From Dictyobacter arantiisoli (lineage in GTDB: Bacteria > Chloroflexota > Ktedonobacteria > Ktedonobacterales > Ktedonobacteraceae), in assembly GCF_008326305.1 (NCBI RefSeq), contig NZ_BIXY01000018.1, forward strand, positions 27,040 to 91,039: DNA of 64,000 bases, given 5' to 3'. The notes beneath the pieces were generated by a model. It did not search any database. It was not told the origin of the DNA and was given only the letters and a program-made list of their open reading frames with translations. Position numbers and translations under genes: made by a program. Positions 18,443-27,524 of this stretch are shown here, in pieces; position 1 is the first letter of the stretch; every line of letters starts with the position of its first letter.

Positions 18443-19273
18443 TTATGCGGTGAGGATATTGACTGTGATGAGAAGAATGCATACAACAATAGTCAAAGCG
18501 AGCGCAAAGAGATCGAAGCGTTTATAGTGAAGGGCACGCAATTTTGTACGGTGCCAGCCTCGATGGCTCCCATAACAACGGGCTTCCATCGCAACGTTGA
18601 GCACTTTTACTTTTTGAAAACCACTGACAAAGAGCGGAATGAGCAAGAGCGCCATCTTAGAGATGCGTTGCAAAAGGTTGCCCTGATCAAAATGAAGCCC
18701 ACGAGCCGCCTGAGCTTTCATCAAGCGCTCAACTTCATTGACAAAAATAGGAACAAATTTCAAGGCAATGACCAATACCATTACTAGCGCATTAACAGGA
18801 ATGCCAAGCTTCTGCAAAGGAGAAACCAGCGACTCCAGGCCATCAGTCAGATCGACTAATGAGGTTGTAAAAGTAAGCATGGTGGCTAGATAATACAGAA
18901 ATATTACGCGTATCATCGTCAACAGGCTGGCAGTGATACCCGCCCAGGAAAGCCCCAGGAACCACCAATGCCAGATCCAGTGTGGAGCTCTGGCAGGCGC
19001 ATAGAATAAGACCTCAAAAATGAAGGCAATAATAAGAAAGAGAAAAAAAGGCTTTAAACTACGCAGGATATACCCAATCGAGATGCGCGAGGCCAGATGC
19101 AAAATAGTACAAAAGATCAGGCATAGAAAGAACACGGGGAAAGTATTCAGAAAAGATACCAGCACGATTAAAAGTATCGCACATACTAATTTGGCCCGTG
19201 GGTCCATACGCGCCAGAATAGAATCATTATTTACGTATTGCCCAAAGGTAACATAACGGGAAAGTTCAAACAT
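18443..19273 (-). CDS. ecfT: ECF transporter transmembrane component EcfT
   Basis: A 276-residue membrane protein of the energy-coupling-factor T family, which links the vitamin-binding S component to the ATPases. It has about five hydrophobic segments and the two short Ala-Arg-Gly coupling motifs, seen here as KAQAARGLHF and VAMEARCYGSH. The N-terminal DPRAKL is characteristic of the family. ATG at 19273 has GGGAG 7 nt upstream. Third gene of the operon S-A-T. Confidence 0.88.
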   Translation of the reverse strand: MFELSRYVTFGQYVNNDSILARMDPRAKLVCAILLIVLVSFLNTFPVFFLCLIFCTILHLASRISIGYILRSLKPFFLFLIIAFIFEVLFYAPARAPHWIWHWWFLGLSWAGITASLLTMIRVIFLYYLATMLTFTTSLVDLTDGLESLVSPLQKLGIPVNALVMVLVIALKFVPIFVNEVERLMKAQAARGLHFDQGNLLQRISKMALLLIPLFVSGFQKVKVLNVAMEARCYGSHRGWHRTKLRALHYKRFDLFALALTIVVCILLITVNILTA

Positions 19274-19344
19274 AGTGGTGCTCCCTGGCAAGCATGCGTC
19301 TTGATATGATAACAGGATACACAGACAGAGATCCCTTTCAGCAT

Positions 19345-21114
19345 TTAAAGCGTCACAGAATGCACTTTCAGCAATGCTGTTTCGAGTTCGGCTAGATCCA
19401 ATACATCAGTACGCAGGGATGGAATAGCGTGGCGTAAAGACAGAGCAAGTTGGGAGGCTTCGGGCAAGGCGATATCTAATTCAGCCAGTTGTTGAGCATG
19501 GGTCAGAATCTCACGTGGTGTGCCACTTAATACAATACGTCCTTTATCAAGGATATGCACCGTATCTACCAGTTCACTGACCTCTTTCAGGCTACTGGAG
19601 GCATAGCAGATCGTCAAGCCCTCGCGCTGCCGCAAAGCGCGAATCAAAGCGAATAGCTCGGCCCGGCCGCGTGGATCTAAACCTGCCATCGGCTCATCAA
19701 AGATGATTACTTTCGGCTCTAAAGCCAGTACGCCCGCAATCGCAACCCGGCGCTTCTGTCCACCACTCAAGGCATAGGTATAACGCGAACGGAAATCTTC
19801 ATAGGGTAAGCCAACCGCCTCCAGTGAAGACTGGACCAGACGGCGTGACTCATGCAGCGGAAGCTTTTGTTGACGTGGGCCAAACGAAACATCCTTCCCG
19901 ACGGTCTCCTCAAAAATCTGAGACTCGGGAGACTGAAAAACCACCCCAACACACGCACGTAGACGCGTCATCTTAAATGTATTCACGCCCGTGTTCTCGC
20001 CCCCAAAATAAAAACGTCCTGACGCCGGTTTAATCAAGCCTGCCAACAAGTCGATCAAGGTAGATTTTCCAGAACCCGTAGCACCCACCAGAGCAACAGC
20101 TTCGCCAGTGCGCACAGATAACGTAAAATCATGCAATGCTTCCTGTGCAAACGGCGTATTGTTACGATGAATATAGGAAATGGCGCGCAGGTCAAAAAGA
20201 GGTGTACTGTCTTCTGAATGTATTTCTGACGAAGGAAGGTTGGATAAAGCATCCAGGCCAGGCTCTGCAGAAGTCGTTTGATCGCTCTGGAAAGCTGCCA
20301 CCAATTGTTCTGATGACAGTACGATAGGCGGAATTTGCGTCCAACCCTGCTGAGATAAATCATGCCCCAACTGCGTCACTACGGGCACATCTAAGCCAAC
20401 TGCGCGTAACTCATCAGCGCGTGCAAACACGGTAGCGGGCGAGCCATCCATCAAGACATGACCACCATCCATGGCGATCACACGTTCAAAATCAGCAATC
20501 TCCTGCATGAAGTGGGTAATATAGATAATTGCCATGCCGCGTTCGCGTGCCAGACGGTGCAAGGTAGCAAGAAGTTGACGCACTGTCTGACCAGAGATCA
20601 TCGTTGTAGGCTCATCCAGTACCAGATAGCGAGGGCGCATCGCCAGAACACCAGCAATCGCAACACGTTGCTTCATACTCACTGAGAGCTCGCTGAGCGA
20701 CAACTGTGCAGCATCAAGCAGATCCATGGTAGCCATCGCTTCGTGAACACGTTCTGCAATCTCGGACCGTGGTAGGCCCAGATTTTCAGGACCAAATGCC
20801 ACCTCGTCAATGACGGTGCCGGCGATTAACTGATCATCGGGATTTTGAAAGACCACGCCAACACGCTCACGAATAGACCAGAGATCCTTTCCCCCGGCCT
20901 CTACCCGCAATCCGTCAATTGTAATGCTACCCGATTGTGGAAAGACAATTGCGGAAATCAATTTCGTCAGGGTACTTTTACCAGAGCCATTATGCCCGAT
21001 GATGGCTACGGTCTGACCTTCAGGAATACGCAAAGAGATATCCTGTAACGCAGGGGCAACATTCCGTTCCCCCTGCGCGCTATAGTTAAAAGTAACGTTT
21101 TGCAGTTCTATCAT
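19345..21114 (-). CDS. ECF transporter fused ATPase (EcfA-EcfA' in one chain)
   Basis: A 589-residue protein with two complete ABC domains. The first (residues about 1-240) has Walker A GHNGSGKST and an unusual signature region SVSMKQRVAIAG in place of LSGGQ. The second (about 320-570) has GATGSGKST and LSGGQKRRVAIAG. The fusion replaces the usual EcfA1/EcfA2 pair. The start at 21114 follows the S-component stop by 4 nt with no strong ribosome binding site, which suggests translational coupling. Confidence 0.9.
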   Translation of the reverse strand: MIELQNVTFNYSAQGERNVAPALQDISLRIPEGQTVAIIGHNGSGKSTLTKLISAIVFPQSGSITIDGLRVEAGGKDLWSIRERVGVVFQNPDDQLIAGTVIDEVAFGPENLGLPRSEIAERVHEAMATMDLLDAAQLSLSELSVSMKQRVAIAGVLAMRPRYLVLDEPTTMISGQTVRQLLATLHRLARERGMAIIYITHFMQEIADFERVIAMDGGHVLMDGSPATVFARADELRAVGLDVPVVTQLGHDLSQQGWTQIPPIVLSSEQLVAAFQSDQTTSAEPGLDALSNLPSSEIHSEDSTPLFDLRAISYIHRNNTPFAQEALHDFTLSVRTGEAVALVGATGSGKSTLIDLLAGLIKPASGRFYFGGENTGVNTFKMTRLRACVGVVFQSPESQIFEETVGKDVSFGPRQQKLPLHESRRLVQSSLEAVGLPYEDFRSRYTYALSGGQKRRVAIAGVLALEPKVIIFDEPMAGLDPRGRAELFALIRALRQREGLTICYASSSLKEVSELVDTVHILDKGRIVLSGTPREILTHAQQLAELDIALPEASQLALSLRHAIPSLRTDVLDLAELETALLKVHSVTL

Positions 21115-21118
21115 AATA

Positions 21119-21724
21119 TTAATACGGGAGTTGCTCACGAGGCTTCTTGTCAGGAGCATGAACGACACGTTCTTCTAAAACATAGAAAATACGTACCAGG
21201 ATAACGGTTAGGATAGCAGCAATCACCGCCTCGAAGATCGCTTGTACGATGACTGTGGGAATAATCACGGCTGCCGGAAAATACCCGCGAATAATTAAAG
21301 CACTCACCACCAGAATGGTGTTGGTCGCAGCACCAGCAAAACCAGCGACGGCAGCGGCCAGATCACGATTGATGCGCACTAGCCCTGCAAATACAGCCCA
21401 TGAAACCAGCCCGATAAATAGACGCGGCACAATAGAGACCGTAGGATCTTTAAAAAAGGGATCGGTAGCACGAAAAAAGGCAAGGACACCAAAGATCAAA
21501 CCAGAAATGATGCCGATGATTGGGCCTGCCACAATACCACTCACAATGGTCGGAATATGCTCAATAGTGGCATTACCAACCGCATTGGGAAGCGGGATAA
21601 AGCCAAGGTTGGGTACAATCCCTAAAATAATAGTAATCGCGGCCAGAACGCCTGCAATGATGATGCGTTCTGTTGTCAATGTCCAGGGGCGTATCCTGGG
21701 AGTCTCAATACTATCGTTGCTCAC
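21119..21724 (-). CDS. ECF transporter substrate-binding S component
   Basis: A 201-residue membrane protein with six hydrophobic segments. The block NATIEHIPTIVSGIVAGPII resembles the ATxxHIP region of ECF S components in the PanT/HmpT/FolT group; the actual vitamin cannot be named. GTG at 21724 is preferred to TTG at 21730 because AAGGAG then lies 7 nt upstream. It heads the S-A-T operon, so the transporter has a dedicated energising module. No TPP-type or other known riboswitch sequence is visible in its leader. Confidence 0.8.
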   Translation of the reverse strand: MSNDSIETPRIRPWTLTTERIIIAGVLAAITIILGIVPNLGFIPLPNAVGNATIEHIPTIVSGIVAGPIIGIISGLIFGVLAFFRATDPFFKDPTVSIVPRLFIGLVSWAVFAGLVRINRDLAAAVAGFAGAATNTILVVSALIIRGYFPAAVIIPTVIVQAIFEAVIAAILTVILVRIFYVLEERVVHAPDKKPREQLPY

Positions 21725-21784
21725 CCTCAAACTCCTTCTTATTCCTTCGCGAAGAAATCAGTCCATCCATAAGGAACTCTACAA

Positions 21785-21799
21785 TTACTAATAGTAATA
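21785..21799. promoter_or_regulatory. Palindrome in the ECF operon leader
   Basis: ATTACTAATAGTAAT (15 bp, central base unpaired) lies about 60 nt ahead of the S-component start, inside the predicted leader. It could bind a regulator; nothing else supports this. Confidence 0.3.
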
Positions 21800-21917
21800 C
21801 AAGATCAAGCCAATTACAATCATAAAAGTCCGTTTGATGCATCAACTGAGACCAATACAGCCTGCTACAAAAAGAACAATGGGGAAAATAACTTTCTGTA
21901 TCGTAACTGTTGTTACA

Positions 21918-21959
21918 ACAATACACAACCAATAAAGCCTTGTCAATGGTTGTTGACAA
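21918..21959 (-). promoter_or_regulatory. Promoter of the ECF operon with overlapping inverted repeat
   Basis: On the minus strand TTGACA (21946-21941), 17 bp, TATTGT (21923-21918). The -35 box is half of an inverted repeat TTGTCAA-N6-TTGACAA (21940-21959), and more TTGACAA copies follow upstream, so a repressor or activator site is plausible. The leader to the S gene would be about 185 nt. Confidence 0.6.
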
Positions 21960-22163
21960 AATTGACAAACTTAGTCAATAATAAGGCTACATGAGAGAGT
22001 TTCAATGATCGCGAGAGTGGTTGCAGCACATATGAGAGAAAACAGCGAGCACATTGGAAAAGGAGCTTTCCTGCATACGATCAGAATATTTTCAATTGTG
22101 TTTCGGTCTTCTATATTTATCAGGTAACATGCGTTACTCTAGCTAATGGGAGAGATAATTACA

Positions 22164-23093
22164 ATGCCAACAAATAAGACACGCATAGGTCCAAAGCTGA
22201 AACAGGAAGATGATTTGCTGATACGTGAAACACTTTTGCGCGTAGAGCCCAGGGTTGATCTCTATTTGTGTGAAAAGTGGCTTGAACAAGCAAGTATACC
22301 CGCTACAACCCTACCAGTAATCCTACTGCATGGCGCGGGTATGGACAGCACTGGCTTTGATGTACCGGTCGGAAACACCTCTCTGGCTGATGCTCTGGCC
22401 CGCCAGGGTTCCCATACATTTGCCTTTGATTTCCGTGGACATGGACGCTCCAGTCGCGCGGCCAATGGTCTTGATGTCACAATCGAGAGTAGTATTACAG
22501 ATACTCTCGCGGTCCTCGATTACGTGCAGGAGATTACAGGAGCTCGTCAATTTATTCTGGTAGGCGTAAGCTATGGCAGTATCGTCTCTTCAGTGGTAGC
22601 AGAACGCTATCCTGAGCGCATCGCTGGTATCGTCCTGCTAGGCTTTATTTATAAAACAACAGGCACACCGCTGGAAGATTCTTTTGCAGAAGCTGCTCTG
22701 GCCCCGGCAGGCTATGCGTTTACAACCGAGGAAGAATGGCCGGAACTCTTCATTCCCACTGCCTCCCCCGAAGTTACTGCCTGGCATCAAGCACAATTTG
22801 GGACCGCTTATGCGTATCCAGTTGGTCCCTATCTCCAGGTTAAAGGGCTTCCTCATGCACGACATCCAGAACGCTATCAGGGCCGTGTGCTGGTTGTTAC
22901 TGGAGAGTTAGATCCACTGGCAACTGCCTCTGATGTGGCGGATTATTTACAGGCGGTCGGCACGCCAGAGGCAAAGAAGCAGCATCTCAGGCAAAATAAC
23001 GTTGGTCATATGCCTTATGTGGAGGCTCAGGCACAACAAGTACAGCAAGCCATCAACGAATTCATCGCTATTACCAATGCTGAAGTGCAATAA
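22164..23093 (+). CDS. Alpha/beta-fold hydrolase
   Basis: A 309-residue cytosolic hydrolase. The oxyanion-hole strand is LLHGAGMD, the nucleophile is in GVSYGSI, the acid in GELDPLA and the histidine in NNVGHMPY, all in the usual order. The substrate is not evident. ATG at 22164 is preferred to 22146 because GGGAGAG lies between them at good spacing. It is 14 nt ahead of the next gene and clearly cotranscribed with it. Confidence 0.85.
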   Translation: MPTNKTRIGPKLKQEDDLLIRETLLRVEPRVDLYLCEKWLEQASIPATTLPVILLHGAGMDSTGFDVPVGNTSLADALARQGSHTFAFDFRGHGRSSRAANGLDVTIESSITDTLAVLDYVQEITGARQFILVGVSYGSIVSSVVAERYPERIAGIVLLGFIYKTTGTPLEDSFAEAALAPAGYAFTTEEEWPELFIPTASPEVTAWHQAQFGTAYAYPVGPYLQVKGLPHARHPERYQGRVLVVTGELDPLATASDVADYLQAVGTPEAKKQHLRQNNVGHMPYVEAQAQQVQQAINEFIAITNAEVQ

Positions 23094-23107
23094 GGAGATG
23101 AGGTTTC

Positions 23108-24439
23108 ATGAGCCAGGAAGAATTTAATCACAACCAATCGAAGGCAGATCACGAAGAGAAAGCCCTGCAGGATTTATTGCGCTTTCCCTTTGTGGATGCC
23201 TTATTCGGCCGGCGCTCACGGCGCTTCTTGCTAGGGGCCGAGATCCCTGATGGTCCAGTAGCCTTTAAATCGAAACATGATCCAGTGCCATTGACTGAGT
23301 TAGAGAAATTATTGATTCTCACCGCAGTAGGAGGCGATACAGGCTGGCACCACGCCATCACGCGCCACGACCGTTACGCGCCACATCTCTCAAACTATGC
23401 TGGGTCTGCCAGTGGACGTACCTTTCCCTCAGCGGCTGGCTTCCATACCAGCGAGATATTTTTTACCGACGATAGCGGCACATATATCTATAAGACACGT
23501 GATACCCCACCACCGGTACAACACGCGGATGATGGCTCAATCTCAGCACTAGAGCTTGTTAAAGCACAGCATTCGCAGATCCACAAGCTATCGGATCAGC
23601 GCATCTATTTGCCCACGCAAGAGCCATATATGGAAGGACATAACACCTGGGTTGCCAACCGTCCGGGCTCACTACTCGTAATCCCTACCGGTGATCTGGC
23701 ACAACACACTATTGCCAATCTCTGCTTCTATGTCCAAAATGGTTTTAGCATCTACGACGATATTAATCATCGACGCATTCCTGGGATTGAAAATTTCGCC
23801 GACATCGTCGATATCGAAAATCCCTATCCCCTCACCTTCCTGGATCAATACTCGCTCACCGAGTTAACTGCTGAACTATCCACAGCAGCCTATGCAGGCG
23901 CATTAATGCAGCAGGCACTCGGGCTGGGAGGCTGGATGTTTGATGGCATTGATCGTCTGAGCATCCTGGGGGCCAGTGGAGATCCAAATGTACCCGGCTT
24001 AGGCTTCCGCTATGATACTGATGCACGCTGGCCCCTTCCCAATCCTACTGGCCTGGAAGGCATCTTCGAAGCCTTTACCATTCCTCACTATCCCACTATG
24101 CGTGCCGCCGTAGATGCATTCTGCGAGCGCAAATTTGGATCTGGTGGTCCCTTCAATGCCGAGACACCTGGAGCCTGGAAGAACACCCCCAGAGTCCGTG
24201 CTAGCGCCCAGGTTCACGACGAACGCTTCCGGGAGGTTGTTGCGTTACAAGCACAATACATGTATGACACATTTGGGAAATTCCCAGCCACCGTCCCATC
24301 AATCCAGATCTTAATGTATCTTCAAACACACCATCTCGACCTGGAATACTACGATACCCTGTTCAAGCCAGGAGCTTATCTAAAAACGCATGCGGAACAC
24401 TTCACCAAATGGCATCAGCCAGAGCAAGCACAGCACTAA
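23108..24439 (+). CDS. Unrecognised 443-aa protein, possibly nitroreductase-like
   Basis: A soluble protein with no signal peptide or membrane segment. The N-terminal RRSRRFLLGAEIPDG and the segment LTELEKLLILTAVGG recall the FMN-binding Arg-Ser-x-Arg motif and first helices of the nitroreductase fold, and the LMQQALGLGGW block fits the family's second half. However I cannot place it in a known subfamily and the match is weak. It is the second gene of an operon with the hydrolase and ends before a strong terminator. The pair may act on the same small molecule. Confidence 0.6.
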   Translation: MSQEEFNHNQSKADHEEKALQDLLRFPFVDALFGRRSRRFLLGAEIPDGPVAFKSKHDPVPLTELEKLLILTAVGGDTGWHHAITRHDRYAPHLSNYAGSASGRTFPSAAGFHTSEIFFTDDSGTYIYKTRDTPPPVQHADDGSISALELVKAQHSQIHKLSDQRIYLPTQEPYMEGHNTWVANRPGSLLVIPTGDLAQHTIANLCFYVQNGFSIYDDINHRRIPGIENFADIVDIENPYPLTFLDQYSLTELTAELSTAAYAGALMQQALGLGGWMFDGIDRLSILGASGDPNVPGLGFRYDTDARWPLPNPTGLEGIFEAFTIPHYPTMRAAVDAFCERKFGSGGPFNAETPGAWKNTPRVRASAQVHDERFREVVALQAQYMYDTFGKFPATVPSIQILMYLQTHHLDLEYYDTLFKPGAYLKTHAEHFTKWHQPEQAQH

Positions 24440-24471
24440 ACACAGGCGTATAAACAGATAGACCAGACCAT

Positions 24472-24524
24472 AAAGGGAGGAAGCGCTCTCTGTGAGCAGT
24501 TCACAAAGAGCGCTTCCTCCCTTT
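24472..24524. terminator. Bidirectional terminator
   Basis: Perfect 18-bp arms AAAGGGAGGAAGCGCTCT and AGAGCGCTTCCTCCCTTT with a 17-nt loop, between convergent genes ending at 24439 and 24541. Confidence 0.75.
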
Positions 24525-24540
24525 ATTCATTCACGCGTAG

Positions 24541-25245
24541 TTAAATGGCGCAGGAATCATCGGTACAGGTACCAGCACCTACTGAGACGTCACCAAAGGC
24601 GACCAGCGGATGCGACTCAGTCCAGGACTGCTTCAACGCGCGCGAGAATACATCGGTCGGCTGCGCGCCAGAAATGCCATATTTCTCATCAATCGCAAAG
24701 AAAGGAACACCAGTGATGCCAAAGACATGAGCACGCTCCTCATCGGTGCGCACCGCATCGGCATAGGTATCACTACTGAGTGCAGTACGAGCCTCTTCAG
24801 CATCCAAACCGATCTCAGAGGCAAGCTGAACGAGTGTATCGATCTCACCGACATTCCGAGCCTCGACAAAATAGGCTTTCAACAAGCGCTCCTTCGCCAC
24901 ATCCTGTAAACCATGGTGGGCAGCCAGATGGATTAAACGATGGGCATCAAAGGTATTGGTCATCTGAATCTGATCGAGATGGTACTCCAATCCCTCCTTA
25001 GCAGCCAACTGAGTAATAGTGCGGTTCGACTCGGCTGCCTGCTCTCGTGAGAGACCATATTTTTTCGCCACCACTTCTTCCATTGAGCCCTCTGTCTTTA
25101 ACGCCGCATCAGGAGCGAGCTCAAAGCTGCGCCAGATGATCTCAACCTGATCACGATGCTCAAATTGAGCCAGGGCAGACTCAAAACGGCGCTTACCAAT
25201 ATAGCACCAGGGGCAAGCTATGTCAGACCAAATTTCAATTTTCAT
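24541..25245 (-). CDS. DsbA family oxidoreductase (FrnE-like)
   Basis: A 234-residue thioredoxin-fold protein with inserted helical domain. The active site is CPWC at residues 11-14 in SDIACPWCYIGKRRFE, and the cis-proline region is GITGVPFFAID. This is the FrnE/2-hydroxychromene isomerase-like branch; family members act as cytosolic disulfide or polyketide-related oxidoreductases. The C-terminus carries two further Cys in GTCTDDSCAI, an unusual tail that might cycle with the active site. No signal peptide. Confidence 0.85.
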   Translation of the reverse strand: MKIEIWSDIACPWCYIGKRRFESALAQFEHRDQVEIIWRSFELAPDAALKTEGSMEEVVAKKYGLSREQAAESNRTITQLAAKEGLEYHLDQIQMTNTFDAHRLIHLAAHHGLQDVAKERLLKAYFVEARNVGEIDTLVQLASEIGLDAEEARTALSSDTYADAVRTDEERAHVFGITGVPFFAIDEKYGISGAQPTDVFSRALKQSWTESHPLVAFGDVSVGAGTCTDDSCAI

Positions 25246-25389
25246 TTATCTATCACTTTCTTTCTTATTCGATTCATGAATTGCAATTACATCAAGGAAG
25301 GCATAGTTTCACCACCATCAATGAATGTTCATTGCTTTATATAGAAACAGTAACGCGATGCTCAGTATTCCCACAGTGCAGCATAATAG

Positions 25390-25442
25390 AAGCCAGCCTG
25401 GCTGCTAAAAAATGGGATAACATTTAGCAGCCAGACTGGCTT
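25390..25442 (-). terminator. Hairpin terminator of the nad operon
   Basis: Arms of about 18 paired bases (25390-25409 with 25423-25442, one bulge) lie 28 nt beyond the nadA stop on the minus strand. The T run is inside the loop side rather than after the stem, so it is a moderate call. Confidence 0.55.
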
Positions 25443-25470
25443 GTGGCGATAAGCGTTTCTGGTTAAAAGC

Positions 25471-26652
25471 TTAAAGGGATAACATGCGTTCGAGCGCGAC
25501 CCGTGCCCAATGCGTTGTCTCTTCGTCGACGCTGATCTGATTAAGTACCTGCCCATCTAAGAGGGCATCCAGTATCCAGGCAACATAGGCAGGATGAATA
25601 CGATACATCGTCGAGCAGGGACAGACAATCGGATCGAGGCAAAAGATGAATTTGTCAGGATTCTCCTGGGCGAGGCGATGGACAAGATTAATTTCGGTCG
25701 CTACCCCCCACTGGCTGCCGGCTGGTGCCTTCTCGATCTGCTCAATAATGTATTCGGTTGAACCATAGAGATCAGCGGCCTCAACGACTTCCTGGCGGCA
25801 CTCAGGATGCACGATAATGTTGATGCCGGGATAGTCCTGACGCGCCTTCTCGATCTGCGGCACAGAAAAACGCATATGGGTTGAACAATGACCTTTCCAG
25901 AGGATAATCCTGGAATTTTCTAAGACCGTCTCTGCATCATCAAAGGCCATCGGATCTTTCGGGTCCCAGACCACCATTTGATCGGCATGAATACCATAAT
26001 GGGAGGCGGTATTGCGGCCAAGATGCTGATCAGGGAAGAAGAGCACACGTTTGCCTTGCGTAAAGGCCCAGTCAATCACTTTAGGAGCATTGGAAGAGGT
26101 GCAAACAATGCCACCATGTTCGCCACAAAATGCTTTCAGGTTAGCTGCCGAATTCATATAGGTGACTGGAATAATTCCAGCATCCTCACCCAATGTCTCA
26201 TGCAGTAACTCCCAGCACTCCTCAACCTCGGCAATATTTGCCATATCCGCCATAGAACAGCCAGCAGCAGGATTAGGCAGGATCACCTTTTGGTGCGGCT
26301 CGCTCAGGACATCAGCACTCTCAGCCATAAAGTGAACACCACAGAAGACGATATAATCAGCATTTTTACGCTTCGAGGCTAATTGGGCCAGTTTAAATGA
26401 ATCACCGCGATAATCAGCATACTTGATAATCTCATCGCGCTGATAATGATGTCCCAGAATAACCAGACGCTCACCCAGGGCGGCTCTGGCAGCCGTAATA
26501 CGACGATCCAATTCTTCGCCATCCATCTCTGCATAGAACAGAGGAATCCCATCAATACGCTTCGATACATCGCGTTTGGCGCGCGTCTGGGGATTGAGCA
26601 ATGGCAAGATGTGGGTTTCCTGGCTCACAGCACACTCGGTTTTAACGGCCAT
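25471..26652 (-). CDS. nadA: Quinolinate synthase NadA
   Basis: A 393-residue iron-sulfur enzyme that condenses iminoaspartate with dihydroxyacetone phosphate to quinolinate. Expected features are present: GHHYQRDEI, YIVFCGVHFMAESA, NPAAGCSMAD, VHPECRQEV and a final CPCSTMYRI, which together supply the cluster cysteines. It is last in nadB-nadC-nadA, 23 nt after nadC. AGAAGGAG precedes the ATG. It is cytosolic and oxygen-sensitive in the known family. Confidence 0.95.
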   Translation of the reverse strand: MAVKTECAVSQETHILPLLNPQTRAKRDVSKRIDGIPLFYAEMDGEELDRRITAARAALGERLVILGHHYQRDEIIKYADYRGDSFKLAQLASKRKNADYIVFCGVHFMAESADVLSEPHQKVILPNPAAGCSMADMANIAEVEECWELLHETLGEDAGIIPVTYMNSAANLKAFCGEHGGIVCTSSNAPKVIDWAFTQGKRVLFFPDQHLGRNTASHYGIHADQMVVWDPKDPMAFDDAETVLENSRIILWKGHCSTHMRFSVPQIEKARQDYPGINIIVHPECRQEVVEAADLYGSTEYIIEQIEKAPAGSQWGVATEINLVHRLAQENPDKFIFCLDPIVCPCSTMYRIHPAYVAWILDALLDGQVLNQISVDEETTHWARVALERMLSL

Positions 26653-26675
26653 GACTTCGCTCCTTCTATTGTGCT

Positions 26676-27524
26676 TTATGCAAACTCGAGAGAGACATTA
26701 AAATTAGGTGCAGAATGAGTCAGAGCTCCAATTGATATAAAATCTACACCTGTCCCGGCCACCATACGCAGGCGCTCAACATTATTGCCCATATCGCCCG
26801 ATGCCTCGATCAAGACGCTGGGAGCCTGCTGGTGAATAAACTCAACCGCTTGTTGCATCATCTCTACATCCATGTTGTCAAGCAACAAAACATCTGCATT
26901 GGCGGAAAGTGCCTCTTGTACCTCATCCAGAGTTTCGCACTCAACCTCAATCTTAAGCAGATGTGGGGCAAAACGGCGTGCAGCAGTAACCGCCTGCGCA
27001 ATCCCTCCTGCCGCTTTAATATGATTATCTTTGATCAATACTCCATCGTTCAAACCAAAGCGATGGTTCTGGCCGCCTCCCGCCTGGACCGCCAATTTCT
27101 CCAGGGCACGCAAGCCAGGAGTCGTTTTACGGGTATCCAGTATCCGTGTGTGCGTCCCCTCGATAGCCTGCACGCACTGCGCGGTGAGGGTTGCAATCCC
27201 TGAAAGCCGCCCCAGGAAGTTCAGGGCGACCCGTTCAGCACTCAACAGAGAACGGGATGGGCCAGACAGAAGTAGCAAATTCTCATTAGCCTGCACATGA
27301 GCGCTATCCTGAACTAATTGCTCGATCTGAATCCGCTCATCCACCAGACGGAACGTCTCGACAGCCATACTCAGGCCAGCGATAACCCCCGGCTTACGCG
27401 CCAGAATACGTCCCTTAGACCATTGATCCTCAGGCACAGTGCTCAGGGTGGTAATATCTGCAAATGCACCATCCTCTTCCAGCGCTTGCTTAACCAGATC
27501 AATGGCAGGTCTATACATGGACAT
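26676..27524 (-). CDS. nadC: Nicotinate-nucleotide pyrophosphorylase NadC
   Basis: A 282-residue quinolinate phosphoribosyltransferase that makes nicotinate mononucleotide. The segments RVALNFLGRLSGIAT, TRKTTPGLR and IEVECETLDE are family hallmarks. The frame is open much further upstream into nadB, but ATG at 27524 has GGAGG 6 nt ahead and gives the usual length. It overlaps the end of nadB by 14 nt. Confidence 0.95.
   Translation of the reverse strand: MSMYRPAIDLVKQALEEDGAFADITTLSTVPEDQWSKGRILARKPGVIAGLSMAVETFRLVDERIQIEQLVQDSAHVQANENLLLLSGPSRSLLSAERVALNFLGRLSGIATLTAQCVQAIEGTHTRILDTRKTTPGLRALEKLAVQAGGGQNHRFGLNDGVLIKDNHIKAAGGIAQAVTAARRFAPHLLKIEVECETLDEVQEALSANADVLLLDNMDVEMMQQAVEFIHQQAPSVLIEASGDMGNNVERLRMVAGTGVDFISIGALTHSAPNFNVSLEFA

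Noticed and set aside
21725..21911. TPP or other vitamin riboswitch ahead of the ECF S gene
   Set aside because: No TPP, FMN, folate or cobalamin consensus blocks could be found in the leader.
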